DNA of 57,267 nt, taken from the NCBI GenBank assembly GCA_031316315.1, contig JADBEO010000024.1, forward strand, positions 1 to 57,267. Reading direction: 5' to 3'. Source of the DNA: Chelatococcus sambhunathii. Its GTDB lineage: Bacteria > Pseudomonadota > Alphaproteobacteria > Rhizobiales > Methylopilaceae. This document shows, one piece after another, positions 44,415 to 53,167 of this stretch. The notes under the pieces were generated by a model. That model ran no database searches, was not told where the DNA came from, and was given only the letters and a program-made list of their open reading frames with translations. Each line of letters opens with the position of its first letter. Within the stretch, counting starts at the first letter, position 1. A program made the position numbers and the translations under genes.

Positions 44415-46019
44415 TCAGTCGTTCGAGGTGAGGCGGGCGAGCGCGGCGGTCCGCGCTGACCCGATGGCTTTTTCGGCCGAGACCCTGGCGCTCGCGCGCT
44501 GGGCCCAGTCCTCGGTGGCGGCGCGCGCCTGCTCGTCGAGCGAGCCACGGGCCGCGAGCGCGCCCTCGAGGTCGCCGGCCGATCCGAGCGCCGCGACCCG
44601 GGCGCGCAGGGCCGCCGGATCCGTACCCCCGGCCGCGTCTTTCGGGGTGACCTTCACGACGCTGCCGGCGCTCGCCACGAAGCGATCGAAGACCGATCCG
44701 GACGGCTCCTGCTTCACCGGCGCGAGCTTCGCGATATCGGCGGCGAGCTCGGCTCCGAGCGCCTCGCGCGTCGGGAGGCCTTTGGCGGCGTGCGGATCGA
44801 GCGCCGCGAGGTCGCTCGTCTCGCCGTTGGCGGACTTCACGGCGTCGAGCTCCGGCGCAAAGGGGCGGCCCTCGGCGAGCGCCTGATCGAGCGCGCCGAG
44901 CGCGACGACGAGGCGGGCGACGGGATCGCCCTTCGGCCGTTCCTTAAGCGCGGTCGCGAGCTGGTCGACGCGGGCGGAGACCGGCGCGACGGCTGCGGAG
45001 ATCTTCTGGCCGATTCCGTCGACCGTCTGGCCGAGATCCTCGATGCGGACCGTGAGGTCGGCCAGCTGGTCCTTGCCCGGAAGCTCCTTCAGCCGCGCCT
45101 CGAAACCGGCCATCCGGCCGCCGAGAACGGCGAGCTCTTGCGGCGAGGGCGTGTTCTGGAAGCGCAGCTCCAGCCCGTCGATGCGGCCGGACAGGACCGG
45201 GATCGCCGGGTCCTGCGGCGGCTCCTTCGCCACCTGCTCGGTCAGGGCCTTGAGGCTGTCCTCGAGCCCCGCGACCCGGCCTCCGGTCGCCTCGGACGAC
45301 TTCGACAGGTCGGACAGTTTCGTTTCGATCGGCGAGGTGTCGGCGGGCTTGAGCTTGGAGACGTCGGACCGCAGCGCGGCGACGTCGCCGCCGACGGCGT
45401 TGAGCTTGGCCTCGACCGCCTGCACGCGCGAAGCGTCGGGCTGCGCGACGCCGATCAGCTCCTTGCCGAACAGAGCGACGCCGATCAAGGCGAACGCCGC
45501 GCCGCCGAGCGCCGCGAAGATCAGTCCGAGAACGCCGACGCCCTCGCGGGCCGGCCGATCCGGCTGGACGGGCGGGCGGGCAGTCGCCCGCGCCCTGGCG
45601 TCAGCCGACGAACCGGGTCCAGACGACGGCGAGTAAGAGGAGCCCGGCTTCGGAGCTTCGGGTTTGTCCGGCTGCGGCTTCGCCGGCTCGGATCTGGGCG
45701 GCTCCGGCTTTGCGGATCCGGCCTTTGGAGACTCGGGCTTAGCGGGCTCAGACTTGGCGGGCTCGGACTTGGCGGCGCCGGGCCCGGCCGCCGCCTCGCC
45801 TGCGGATGACGGAGCGGCCGAGGACGCCGGGGAGGCGGGCTTCGCCTGCTCGGGCGCTTTCTCCGCGTCGGGTTTGCCGTCCGCGGGCTTGCCTTCCGTG
45901 GCCTTGGACGCCTTCGGGGTCACGTCGGTCGCCGAGAGGTCGAGCGTCGGGGAGCGGGGGCGGGCGCTCGGGGCGCCCTTCGCGTCCTGTCCGGTCTCCG
46001 GTCCCTTCGGATCCGCCAT
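44415..46019 (-). CDS. Alphaproteobacterial Mic60 (mitofilin) homologue
   Basis: A 534-residue single-pass membrane protein. The N-terminal about 155 residues are low complexity (Lys-Ser/Pro-Glu-Pro-Ala repeats such as AKSEPAKSEPAK), followed by a membrane segment (about 161-185, VGVLGLIFAALGGAAFALIG), a long coiled-coil-like region and a conserved C-terminal mitofilin-type domain. Its position between hemD and hemY is the hallmark of bacterial Mic60, shown to shape intracytoplasmic membranes in alphaproteobacteria and ancestral to the crista organiser (established knowledge). ATG 46019 is favoured for GAGGTCAGGA; 46031 is an alternative. Confidence 0.82.
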   Translation of the reverse strand: MADPKGPETGQDAKGAPSARPRSPTLDLSATDVTPKASKATEGKPADGKPDAEKAPEQAKPASPASSAAPSSAGEAAAGPGAAKSEPAKSEPAKPESPKAGSAKPEPPRSEPAKPQPDKPEAPKPGSSYSPSSGPGSSADARARATARPPVQPDRPAREGVGVLGLIFAALGGAAFALIGVALFGKELIGVAQPDASRVQAVEAKLNAVGGDVAALRSDVSKLKPADTSPIETKLSDLSKSSEATGGRVAGLEDSLKALTEQVAKEPPQDPAIPVLSGRIDGLELRFQNTPSPQELAVLGGRMAGFEARLKELPGKDQLADLTVRIEDLGQTVDGIGQKISAAVAPVSARVDQLATALKERPKGDPVARLVVALGALDQALAEGRPFAPELDAVKSANGETSDLAALDPHAAKGLPTREALGAELAADIAKLAPVKQEPSGSVFDRFVASAGSVVKVTPKDAAGGTDPAALRARVAALGSAGDLEGALAARGSLDEQARAATEDWAQRASARVSAEKAIGSARTAALARLTSND

Positions 46020-46073
46020 TCCTGACCTCATCCAGCGTCGCGGGCGGGCCGCCGCGAAGCGGCCCGTGGCGTC

Positions 46074-46823
46074 CTACTTAGTCCGCCGGAAGGCCGATGG
46101 CGAGCCGTTCGCGTCGAGCCGATCGAGCGTCTTTAGAAGGGCTTGCTCGTCCGGCCTTTCCGCAGTCTCGACGCGCCGGCAGCCGGCGTCGCGAAGGGCG
46201 CGCGCGATGCGCTCGGCGAGAGCCGCGTGCGGTACGGCGCGCGCGACCTCGCCGAGACCCGCGCCGTCGACGAGCGCGAGAAAGGTTTCCGCGATCCGGC
46301 CGGAATGATGCAGCACGGCGAGGTCCTCGGGGGCGGCGAGCGCTTCCGCGATCGCGGGCGGCAGCGTCGCCGCGGCCTCCGCCTTATACAGCTCGACCAG
46401 ATCGACCCGGTGACCATGAAAGGACAGCGCGCCGGCGAGGTCGAAGGCCCGGTCGGCGCCCGCCGCGTGCAGAAACCGGGCGGGCGAGGGGAAGAGCCGA
46501 AGAGCCTCCGCGACGAGCGCGCGCCCGTCGCCCTCGGCGACGTGCACAGCCACGAATCCCGCCTCGCAGCCGGCCTCGGCGGTCCGGTCGCCGACCGCGA
46601 TCAAAGGCGCGGACCTCAGCCGTTCGATCTCGCGGCGGACGGCGAGCTTCCTCAGACCGTTGGCGCTCGTGGCGAGCACCGCGTCGAATGGGCCGTCTGG
46701 GATCGGGTTGGAGAGATCCGTGATGGCCAGGACCGGCGCGAGGACCGGCGTGTGCCCGAGTCCGCGCAGCGCATCCGCAGTCCTGCGGGCGGCGCGCTCC
46801 GGGCGCAGCACGAGCACCCTCAT
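46074..46823 (-). CDS. hemD: Uroporphyrinogen-III synthase
   Basis: Closes and inverts ring D of hydroxymethylbilane to form uroporphyrinogen III. The 249-residue product shows the weakly conserved two-domain HemD pattern: MRVLVLRPERAARRTADALR at the start, ATSANGLRKLA, ADRAFDLAGALSFHG and HHSGRIAETFLALV. It starts 4 bases after hemC. Sequence conservation in this family is low, but the gene context removes doubt. Confidence 0.93.
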   Translation of the reverse strand: MRVLVLRPERAARRTADALRGLGHTPVLAPVLAITDLSNPIPDGPFDAVLATSANGLRKLAVRREIERLRSAPLIAVGDRTAEAGCEAGFVAVHVAEGDGRALVAEALRLFPSPARFLHAAGADRAFDLAGALSFHGHRVDLVELYKAEAAATLPPAIAEALAAPEDLAVLHHSGRIAETFLALVDGAGLGEVARAVPHAALAERIARALRDAGCRRVETAERPDEQALLKTLDRLDANGSPSAFRRTK

Positions 46824-46827
46824 CGGC

Positions 46828-47772
46828 TCACCCGAAAGCCGCCAGAAGGTCGGCCGGCGTGCGCGCCTTGACGTCGCGGCCGGCCTCCGCGCCCAGGGCC
46901 TCGGCGTCGGACGCCGGACCGGACGCCTCTCCCGCGACCTCGCGCGCCCCGTCCTCAGACAGCACGAGTCCTTTGAAGCGCAAGGCGCCGCCGCTGACCC
47001 TCGCGAGTCCCGCGATGGGCGTGCGGCAGGAGCCGTCGAGAACCTTCAGGAAGGCGCGCTCGCAGAGAAGCGCTGCGGCGGTGTCCGGGCAGTCGAGGTT
47101 TCGCAGCGCCTCGAGCGTCGCCTCGTCGCCGGCGCGCGCGGTCACCGCGACGGCGCCCTGTCCGAGCGCCGGCGGAAAGGTGTCCTCGTCGAGGATTTCG
47201 GTGGCGTGCGCCTGCAGGCCGAGACGCGTGAGACCCGCAAGCGCGAGCAGGGTCGCGTCGACCTCGCCGCGCGCCAGCTTGTCGAGCCGGGTCTGCACGT
47301 TGCCGCGAAAGGGCACGACCTTCAGGTCCGGGCGGCTTCGCCGCGCGAGCGCGCCGCGGCGCAGCGAGGCCGTGCCGACCACGGCGCCGCGCGGCAGCGC
47401 GTCGACCGTCGCGGCCGCCCCGCCGATCAGCGCGTCGCGCACGTCGGCGCGCTTCAGAGTCGCCGCGAGCGTCGTGCCGGGGGCGAGATCGGTCGGAAGA
47501 TCCTTGGCCGAATGCACCGCGAGGTGTACCCGGCCGTCGAGCAGCGCCTCGTCGATCTCCTTGACGAACAGGCCCTTTCCGCCGGCCTCGCTCAGCGGCC
47601 TGTCCTGGATGGCGTCGCCGGTCGTGCGGATCGCGACGATCTCCACCGCGTCGGGCTCCGCGCCGAGCGCCGCCAGCAGACCGTCCCGCACGGCGTTCGC
47701 CTGCCAGAGCGCGAGCGGCGAACCGCGGGTGCCGATGCGAAAAAGGGGCGCGGCCATGAGGCGCTTCGTCAT
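46828..47772 (-). CDS. hemC: Porphobilinogen deaminase (hydroxymethylbilane synthase)
   Basis: Polymerises four porphobilinogens to hydroxymethylbilane. 314 residues; the N-terminal RIGTRGSPLALWQA, the catalytic-domain SAKDLPTDLAPG and GTASLRRGALARR, and the dipyrromethane-binding Cys in LDGSCRTPIAGLA are all present. ATG at 47772 or five codons later at 47757 are both possible; neither has a strong Shine-Dalgarno. First gene of the hem-Mic60 cluster. Confidence 0.96.
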   Translation of the reverse strand: MTKRLMAAPLFRIGTRGSPLALWQANAVRDGLLAALGAEPDAVEIVAIRTTGDAIQDRPLSEAGGKGLFVKEIDEALLDGRVHLAVHSAKDLPTDLAPGTTLAATLKRADVRDALIGGAAATVDALPRGAVVGTASLRRGALARRSRPDLKVVPFRGNVQTRLDKLARGEVDATLLALAGLTRLGLQAHATEILDEDTFPPALGQGAVAVTARAGDEATLEALRNLDCPDTAAALLCERAFLKVLDGSCRTPIAGLARVSGGALRFKGLVLSEDGAREVAGEASGPASDAEALGAEAGRDVKARTPADLLAAFG

Positions 47773-47833
47773 CCGTCATGCGAGAGGGGCGTGCGCGGCA
47801 TGCATAACGACGGGGCGCCGCCGCGTCGAGCAG

Positions 47834-48793
47834 TCAGCCGCGCCCGAATCTGAGGCCGGGCGCGGGGCGCTCCTCAATGACCTCGCGGCGGAACCGGTAG
47901 AGTTGGGCCGGCCGCCCGCCCGTCGCGGCCTCGGTCTGGCCGGTCGGCTCGACCAACGCGGCGCTCTCGACCAGCCGGCGAAAATTCTGCTTGTGCAGTC
48001 GCCGGCCGGCCACGGCCTCGACTGTCTGCTGCAGGGCGGTGAGCGTGAAGCGCGGCGGCATCAGCTCGAAGACGACAGGCCGGTACTTCAGCTTGGCGCG
48101 CAGCCGGCCCATGGCGGTCGCGAGGATGCGGCGATGATCGTCGCGCATCGCCTCGCCGAGGCGCGGAAGCGCCTCCCGCGCCAGAGCCGCCGGCCGCCCG
48201 TCGCGCCGCGCCTCCTCGACGAGCCCGGCTTCGTAGAGCAGCTCGTAGCGGTCGAGCACCTTCTCCTCGTCCCAGGGGCTTCCGTCCATGCCGAAGCACA
48301 ACCGCGCCCGGGCGAGCCGCGGCAGGTCGCGGCCGGTCTCCGCCTCCGGCGCCTCGGCCGCCCACCGGTCGATCGCGGGCAGGATCTCCTGGTCGAGCAG
48401 GTCGGGGCGCTTCCGCCGCCAGTCCTCCCACGGGAAATAGCCGTACCAGGGCCGGAAGGCGGCGCCGGCCTCCTTGAGGAGCGATGCGTCCCGACGGCGG
48501 CGCGTGAGCGCGAGATAGCCGATCGAGATCATGTGCGGCGCGTCCGGCGCCGTCGCCCGGCCGCGGTCCCCGAAGGTGTAGAGCTGCTCGACATAGCCGA
48601 CGTCGAGTCCGGTCTGATCGGCGATCGAGGTTCTGAGCGCGATCTCGAGCGTGCGGTCGCGCGCCGGCTCGAAGGCGCCGGACGGCAGGCCCGCGAGGCC
48701 GTCGCTCGCGCGCGCCACGAGAATCTCGGGAGCGTCGCGCTCGACGGCGACGACGGCCGCGGACAGGCCGATGCCGACGCCGCCCTCGCTCAT
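47834..48793 (-). CDS. Nudix-related transcriptional regulator (NrtR-like NAD regulator)
   Basis: A 319-residue protein with an N-terminal Nudix-like domain and C-terminal winged helix (about 225-300, FTLTALQQTVEAVAGRRLHK, then NFRRLVE and GRPAQLYRFRREV), the layout of NrtR-type regulators of NAD genes. The Nudix box is degenerate: where active enzymes read RE-x2-EE-x-G, this one has LEIALRTSIADQTGL, so hydrolysis is unlikely and ligand sensing probable. Its ATG overlaps the stop of the upstream phosphatase gene (ATGA). No NAD biosynthesis gene is in the window. Confidence 0.82.
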   Translation of the reverse strand: MSEGGVGIGLSAAVVAVERDAPEILVARASDGLAGLPSGAFEPARDRTLEIALRTSIADQTGLDVGYVEQLYTFGDRGRATAPDAPHMISIGYLALTRRRRDASLLKEAGAAFRPWYGYFPWEDWRRKRPDLLDQEILPAIDRWAAEAPEAETGRDLPRLARARLCFGMDGSPWDEEKVLDRYELLYEAGLVEEARRDGRPAALAREALPRLGEAMRDDHRRILATAMGRLRAKLKYRPVVFELMPPRFTLTALQQTVEAVAGRRLHKQNFRRLVESAALVEPTGQTEAATGGRPAQLYRFRREVIEERPAPGLRFGRG

Positions 48794-49293
48794 CGCGACG
48801 GACGCAGCGTGAAGGGCGCGCCCTCGAAGCAGTCCGCGCCGCGCCCGATCGCCTCGATCGCCTGGACCATACGTCCGTTGCGCCCCAACGCTTCGTCGGC
48901 GAGGCGAACGATCAGGCGATTGGGCGTGGCGGTCGCGCTCAGGCGCCGCAGCGTTTCGGCGATCTCCGCCTCGTCCCGATGCGGTTCGCGCGCGCAGGCG
49001 ATGGCGTAGGCCATGGCGGTCGAACGGCTGACGCCGGCGTAGCAGTGGACGAGGATCGGGCCGTCGTCCCGCGCCGCGAAGGCGAGCGCCTCGGCGATCT
49101 GGTCGGCGCCCGGCGGGTCATGGCCTTCAAGCGGCTCCACGATGTCGTGGAAGTGGAGCGTCAGATGGTCCTGCGGCTCGACGCCGAGAGGCCGCTCGAC
49201 GGCGGTTCCGGCGGCGACAAGCGACAGCACGCGGCGCAGGCCATGCGCGCTGACGGTATCGGCGAGGTGGCCGAGAGGGCAGACGTGGATCAT
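48790..49293 (-). CDS. Tyrosine/dual-specificity phosphatase-like protein
   Basis: A 167-residue single-domain phosphatase with the CX5R loop HCYAGVSRS (Cys84 nucleophile, Arg90) and a likely general acid Asp50 in HFHDIVEP. ATG at 49293 (MIHVCPLGHLADTV) is chosen as homology starts there; the frame extends 30 codons further without support. Translationally coupled to the NrtR-like regulator downstream, a pairing that suggests a shared pathway. Substrate unknown, either a phosphoprotein or a small phosphorylated metabolite. Confidence 0.85.
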   Translation of the reverse strand: MIHVCPLGHLADTVSAHGLRRVLSLVAAGTAVERPLGVEPQDHLTLHFHDIVEPLEGHDPPGADQIAEALAFAARDDGPILVHCYAGVSRSTAMAYAIACAREPHRDEAEIAETLRRLSATATPNRLIVRLADEALGRNGRMVQAIEAIGRGADCFEGAPFTLRPSR

Positions 49294-49379
49294 TCGACAC
49301 ACAAATAGCGCGCGCGTCGCTCGCAGGCACGACCAATCCGGATCGGATCGGAGGCGGCCGGCCTCGATGCTGCGCGAAC

Positions 49380-49403
49380 ACAATTATGTAGTAACATGTT
49401 TGT
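49380..49403. promoter_or_regulatory. Imperfect inverted repeat directly upstream of brnT
   Basis: ACAATTATGT (49380-49389) and ACATGTTTGT (49394-49403) match at 8 of 10 positions as an inverted repeat around AGTA. The right arm ends at the base before the brnT ATG, and TATGTA offers a -10. BrnA antitoxins repress their own operon by binding such palindromes (family knowledge). Confidence 0.45.
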
Positions 49404-49710
49404 ATGAACGTTCGGTTCGAATGGGATCCGGAGAAAGCGCTGTCCAACGAGCGCAAGCATGGTTGTCAGCTTCGCCACCGCTCTACGGGCATTTGCCGAT
49501 CCATTCGCACTGACGATCTTGGAGCGTGTCGAAGACGGCGAGCATCGATGGCAGACCCTCGGCGCGGTTCAGGGCCATCTTCTTCTGCTGATCGCGCACA
49601 CCCTGCGCGAGCTCGATGAAGACGGCCGGAGCGTCGAAGTCGTTCGGATCATCTCGGCTCGCAAGGCCGACCGGTCGGAGAGGAGGAGATATGAGCAAGA
49701 AACTCGTTAG
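49404..49710 (+). pseudogene. brnT: BrnT-type toxin gene with a +1 frameshift
   Basis: Type II toxin of the BrnT/RelE-like ribonuclease fold. The first frame gives MNVRFEWDPEKALSNERKHG and the conserved continuation VSFATALRAFADPFALTIL is in the next frame, ending IISARKADRSERRRYEQETR, also canonical. A single extra T at about 49463-49464 (GGT-T-GTC) separates them. Without it the protein would be about 101 residues, normal for BrnT. Either an inactivating insertion, a sequencing error or, less likely, programmed frameshifting. The end overlaps brnA. Confidence 0.8.
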
Positions 49711-50008
49711 GCACGACGTCGACCTCGCCGACCTGCCCCCGCTGAGCGAGTCCCAGAAGGCGGAGCTTGCCGCTTTGGCCGCGAAGCCGGACGAGGACAT
49801 CGATTACGCCGACATCCCGGCGCTGCCGGACGAGTTCTTTCGCGACGCCGTCCGGGGAGGGCTTTATCGCCCGACCAAGACCTCGACCACGGTGCGCATC
49901 GACTCCGATGTCCTGCTTTGGCTGCGCGCCCAGGGAAAAGGGTATCAGTCCCGGATCAACGCCATCCTGCGCCGCGAAATGATGGCGGCCCTCAAGCGCT
50001 CGGGCTGA
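49691..50008 (+). CDS. brnA: BrnA-type antitoxin
   Basis: A 105-residue antitoxin with an acidic N-terminal/central part that neutralises the toxin and a C-terminal ribbon-helix-helix: TSTTVRIDSDVLLWLRAQGK followed by GYQSRINAILRREMMAAL. ATG at 49691 has GAGGAGGAGAT before it. Its start overlaps the end of brnT, the usual toxin-first BrnTA order. It is intact although its toxin frame is broken. Confidence 0.9.
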   Translation: MSKKLVRHDVDLADLPPLSESQKAELAALAAKPDEDIDYADIPALPDEFFRDAVRGGLYRPTKTSTTVRIDSDVLLWLRAQGKGYQSRINAILRREMMAALKRSG

Positions 50009-50033
50009 GCGGCGGCGCCGAAGGCGGCGAGCG

Positions 50034-50654
50034 TCACTTCTGCAGCGCCGCGAAGCGTTCGGCGAAGCGGCGGGTCGCGACGTCGGCCGGCCACGGCTCC
50101 AGCGGCGTTTCGGCCGGGACGGCCTCCGGAGCGCCAAAGAACTCCATGGCTTCGGCGATAGAAAAACCTGCGAGCCGCGTCGCCTCGAGGAACGCCGCCG
50201 CGCGGTCGGCGCGCTTGATCAGCTTGACGACGGCGGCGGGCGCTTCGGGGGGCAATCCGAAGCGCAGCCGGATGGCGCGCTCCAGCCGCTCCTCCACCAC
50301 CCCGTATTCGCCCCCGAGCACCGCCTTGAATGGGCTGATCATGTCGCCGATGACATATTCCGCCGCGTCGTGCAGCAGGGCGGAGAGGCGGATGGGGACG
50401 CCGGCCTCCGGCGCGATGCGTCCGACGATCTCCTCGACCAGCAGCGAGTGCTGCGCGACCGAGAAGGCGTTGGGGCCGAGGGTCTGGCCGTTCCAGCGCG
50501 CGACGCGGGCGAGGCCGTGAGCGATGTCCTCCATCTCGACGTCGAGCGGGGAGGGGTCGAGCAGATCGAGGCGTCGCCCGGACAGCATCCTCTGCCAGGC
50601 GCGGGGACGGGCCGGCGCGCGGCGCTTGCGGGTCGAGGAGGCGGGTTCGGGCAT
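50034..50654 (-). CDS. HD-domain hydrolase (YfbR-like)
   Basis: A 206-residue metal-dependent phosphohydrolase. HD-domain ligands: His69 in SVAQHSLLV, His95-Asp96 in ALLHDAAEYVIGDM, and a distal Asp in IKRADRAAAFLEA. YfbR-like proteins act on deoxynucleoside 5-prime-monophosphates. The N-terminus is basic and probably flexible. Divergent from the flavin-domain gene with about 90 bases between. Confidence 0.88.
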   Translation of the reverse strand: MPEPASSTRKRRAPARPRAWQRMLSGRRLDLLDPSPLDVEMEDIAHGLARVARWNGQTLGPNAFSVAQHSLLVEEIVGRIAPEAGVPIRLSALLHDAAEYVIGDMISPFKAVLGGEYGVVEERLERAIRLRFGLPPEAPAAVVKLIKRADRAAAFLEATRLAGFSIAEAMEFFGAPEAVPAETPLEPWPADVATRRFAERFAALQK

Positions 50655-50743
50655 ATTGCCTTTGACAGATCTGGACGGCTTTTCGAAGGATGCGCCGCGA
50701 GCGCCGCCCCCGACAAGAACGCGGCGCCGGGAGGAGACCCGAT

Positions 50744-51397
50744 ATGGCCGTGCTCTACGGACCGGAACATCGCGCCCTGCAGGATGAGCACGATTCGCGC
50801 CGTCTCGCCGACCTCTGGCAGGAGATGCTGATCCACGGGGATCTCGCCGAGGACGAGCAGGCCTTCATCGCCAGCCGCGATTTCTTTTTCCTGTCGACCG
50901 TCGACGCCGAGGGCATGCCGACCGTGTCCTACAAGGGCGGCGGGGCCGGCTTCGTGCGGGTGCTGGATCCGAGGACGATCGCCTTCCCCGGCTATGACGG
51001 CAACGGCATGTTTCTCTCCGCCGGCAACATCGCGCAGAACCCGTCCGTCGGCCTGCTGTTCATCGATTTCGAGACGCCGCATCGCCTGCGCGTTCAGGGC
51101 GAGGCGGAGCTGGTGCGCGCTGGCGACCTCGTCGAGAGCTTCCCGGGCGCTGCCTACGCGATCCGCGTCGCGGTGACCGACGCCTTCGTCAATTGCGGCC
51201 GCTACATCCACAAGATGAAGCGGCTCGAGACGTCGCGCCACGTGCCGAACGCCGAAGGCGACCAGCCGATCGCCGAATGGAAGCGGATCGACGTGGTGCG
51301 GCCGCATCTGCCCGGACAGGACAAGCGTCCGGTCGAGTCCGCGGGAGAGCTGACCTTCGACCAGTACGCCGCCAAGGCCGCCGCCGGCGACAGCTGA
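50744..51397 (+). CDS. Pyridoxamine 5-prime-phosphate oxidase-like FMN-binding protein
   Basis: A 217-residue split-barrel flavoprotein: FIASRDFFFLSTVDAEGMPT, FVRVLDPRTIAFPGYDGNG and NPSVGLLFIDFETPHRLRVQ define the PNPOx-like fold, and CGRYIHKMKRL the later part. Members without the PdxH signature are general stress or F420/FMN-binding oxidoreductases; substrate unknown. ATG at 50744 has GGGAGGAG before it. Confidence 0.87.
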   Translation: MAVLYGPEHRALQDEHDSRRLADLWQEMLIHGDLAEDEQAFIASRDFFFLSTVDAEGMPTVSYKGGGAGFVRVLDPRTIAFPGYDGNGMFLSAGNIAQNPSVGLLFIDFETPHRLRVQGEAELVRAGDLVESFPGAAYAIRVAVTDAFVNCGRYIHKMKRLETSRHVPNAEGDQPIAEWKRIDVVRPHLPGQDKRPVESAGELTFDQYAAKAAAGDS

Positions 51398-51504
51398 AGG
51401 GGCGTGCGCAAGCGCAATCGGACGTCGCCTTCTCATCACGCTTTCGCGAACTAGAATGACCGCCGACAAGTCGTGACAGGCGCACGACGACGGAGGCGCG
51501 TTCC

Positions 51505-52836
51505 ATGGCGACGGCGACAGCTTCGGGCTCGGAGACGGCGCGGCGTCGGCCCTGGTACAAGATCCTCTACGTGCAGGTGCTGATCGCCGTCGCGCTCGGC
51601 GTCCTGCTCGGCTATTTCTACCCCGATCTCGGCAAGGCGATGAAGCCGCTCGGCGAAGGCTTCATCAAGCTCGTCAAGATGCTGATCGCGCCGATCATTT
51701 TCCTCACGGTCGTCCACGGCATCGCGTCGATGAGCGACATGAAGAAGGTCGGCCGGGTCGGCCTCAAGGCGCTGATCTACTTCGAGGTCCTGACCACGGT
51801 CGCGCTGATCGTCGGACTGGTCATCGTCAACGTGCTGAAGCCGGGCGTCGGCATGAACGTGGACCCGAGCAAGCTCGACGCCGGTTCGATCGAAAAATAC
51901 CAGAAGGCCGCCCAGGGTCAGTCTGTCTCCGACTTCTTCCTGCACATCATTCCGGACCAGGTGGTCGGCGCCTTCGCGCAAGGCGAGATCATCCAGGTGC
52001 TGTTCTTCGCCGTGCTGTTCGCCTTCGCGCTTCACATGCTGGGCGAGCGCGGCAAGCCGGTGATGAACCTCGTCGACGTCACGATGGAGATCTTCTTCCG
52101 GATCGTCGCGATCGTGATGCGCGCGGCGCCGATCGGCGCCTTCGGCGCGATGGCCTTCACCATCGGCAGCCAGGGCCTTGGGGCTCTGGCCTCGCTCGGC
52201 TACCTGATGGCGGCCTTCTACCTCACCTGCCTGATCTTCATCTTCGGCGTGCTCGGTCTCGTCGCCTGGCTGACCGGCTTTTCGATCTTCAAGTTCGTCC
52301 GTTATATCAAGGAAGAGCTGCTGATCGTGCTCGGCACCTCGTCGTCCGAGTCGGTGCTGCCGCGCATGCTCGACAAGATGAAGCGCGCGGGCGCGGAGGA
52401 CAGCGTCGTCGGCCTCGTCATCCCCGCCGGCTATTCCTTCAACCTCGACGGCACCTGCATCTACCTGACGATGGCGGCGATCTTCCTCGCGCAGGCCACC
52501 AACACCGACCAGACCCTCTGGCAGCAGATCGTGATCCTCGCGATCCTCCTGCTGACCTCGAAGGGCGCGGCGGGCGTCACCGGATCGGGCTTCATCGTGC
52601 TCGCCGCAACGCTGCAATCTGTCGAGCACATCCCCGTCACGGCGATCGCGCTGATCCTCGGCATCGACCGCTTCATGTCGGAAGCGCGCGCGCTCACCAA
52701 CCTCATCGGCAACGGCGTCGCGACCATCGTCGTGGCGAAGTGGGAAGGCGCGCTCGACGAGGAAAGGCTCCACGCGGAGCTGAACTCGGGCGGTTCGACG
52801 GACCCGGATGAGATCGGGGCGACAGCGAAGGCGTGA
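51505..52836 (+). CDS. dctA: C4-dicarboxylate:proton/sodium symporter
   Basis: Inner-membrane importer of succinate, fumarate and malate (DAACS family). The 443-residue protein has about eight membrane segments plus two re-entrant loops: [19 protein letters not shown], the serine-rich loop [17 protein letters not shown], the signature [19 protein letters not shown] and [20 protein letters not shown]. No DctB/DctD regulators adjoin it; control may be in trans. Single gene. Confidence 0.96.
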   Translation: MATATASGSETARRRPWYKILYVQVLIAVALGVLLGYFYPDLGKAMKPLGEGFIKLVKMLIAPIIFLTVVHGIASMSDMKKVGRVGLKALIYFEVLTTVALIVGLVIVNVLKPGVGMNVDPSKLDAGSIEKYQKAAQGQSVSDFFLHIIPDQVVGAFAQGEIIQVLFFAVLFAFALHMLGERGKPVMNLVDVTMEIFFRIVAIVMRAAPIGAFGAMAFTIGSQGLGALASLGYLMAAFYLTCLIFIFGVLGLVAWLTGFSIFKFVRYIKEELLIVLGTSSSESVLPRMLDKMKRAGAEDSVVGLVIPAGYSFNLDGTCIYLTMAAIFLAQATNTDQTLWQQIVILAILLLTSKGAAGVTGSGFIVLAATLQSVEHIPVTAIALILGIDRFMSEARALTNLIGNGVATIVVAKWEGALDEERLHAELNSGGSTDPDEIGATAKA

Positions 52837-52858
52837 GCGTTCAGAGAAACTGCCTCTG

Positions 52859-52879
52859 GACCAAACGATGGTCTATTAT
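52859..52879. promoter_or_regulatory. Putative operator/-10 of the phd-vapC module
   Basis: GACCA-AACGA-TGGTC (52859-52873) is a perfect 5-bp inverted repeat directly followed by TATTAT (52874-52879), a good -10 hexamer, 28 bases before the antitoxin ATG. Autoregulation by the antitoxin or complex would fit; not proven. Confidence 0.4.
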
Positions 52880-52906
52880 TAGATCCTCTCTGGTCGGGAG
52901 GAGACG

Positions 52907-53167
52907 ATGGTCCGTGTGTCCGTAAGCGACGCCAAGGCGCAGCTGACCGAACTGGTGCGCCGCGCCGAGGCGGGCGACGAGATCGTCCTCACCCGCCACG
53001 GGCATCCGGCGGTTCGTCTCGTGCCTGTCGTGGCCGCGCCGGACGTGACGTCGCGGCGAGCGCTGATGGAGTCGGTGCAGGCAGCAGCTTCGGCGAAAGC
53101 GCTGCCGGGACCGGCGGCCGCGCGCAGCCAGGATCACCTTTACGGAGACGACGGGCTGCCGCATTGA
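52907..53167 (+). CDS. Phd/YefM-family antitoxin
   Basis: An 86-residue antitoxin with the Phd/YefM DNA-binding N-terminus MVRVSVSDAKAQLTELVRRA then AGDEIVLTRHGHPAVRLVPV, and a disordered C-terminal toxin-binding tail. GGGAGGAG precedes the ATG. The stop overlaps the start of the PIN-domain toxin gene (TTGA). Confidence 0.9.
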   Translation: MVRVSVSDAKAQLTELVRRAEAGDEIVLTRHGHPAVRLVPVVAAPDVTSRRALMESVQAAASAKALPGPAAARSQDHLYGDDGLPH

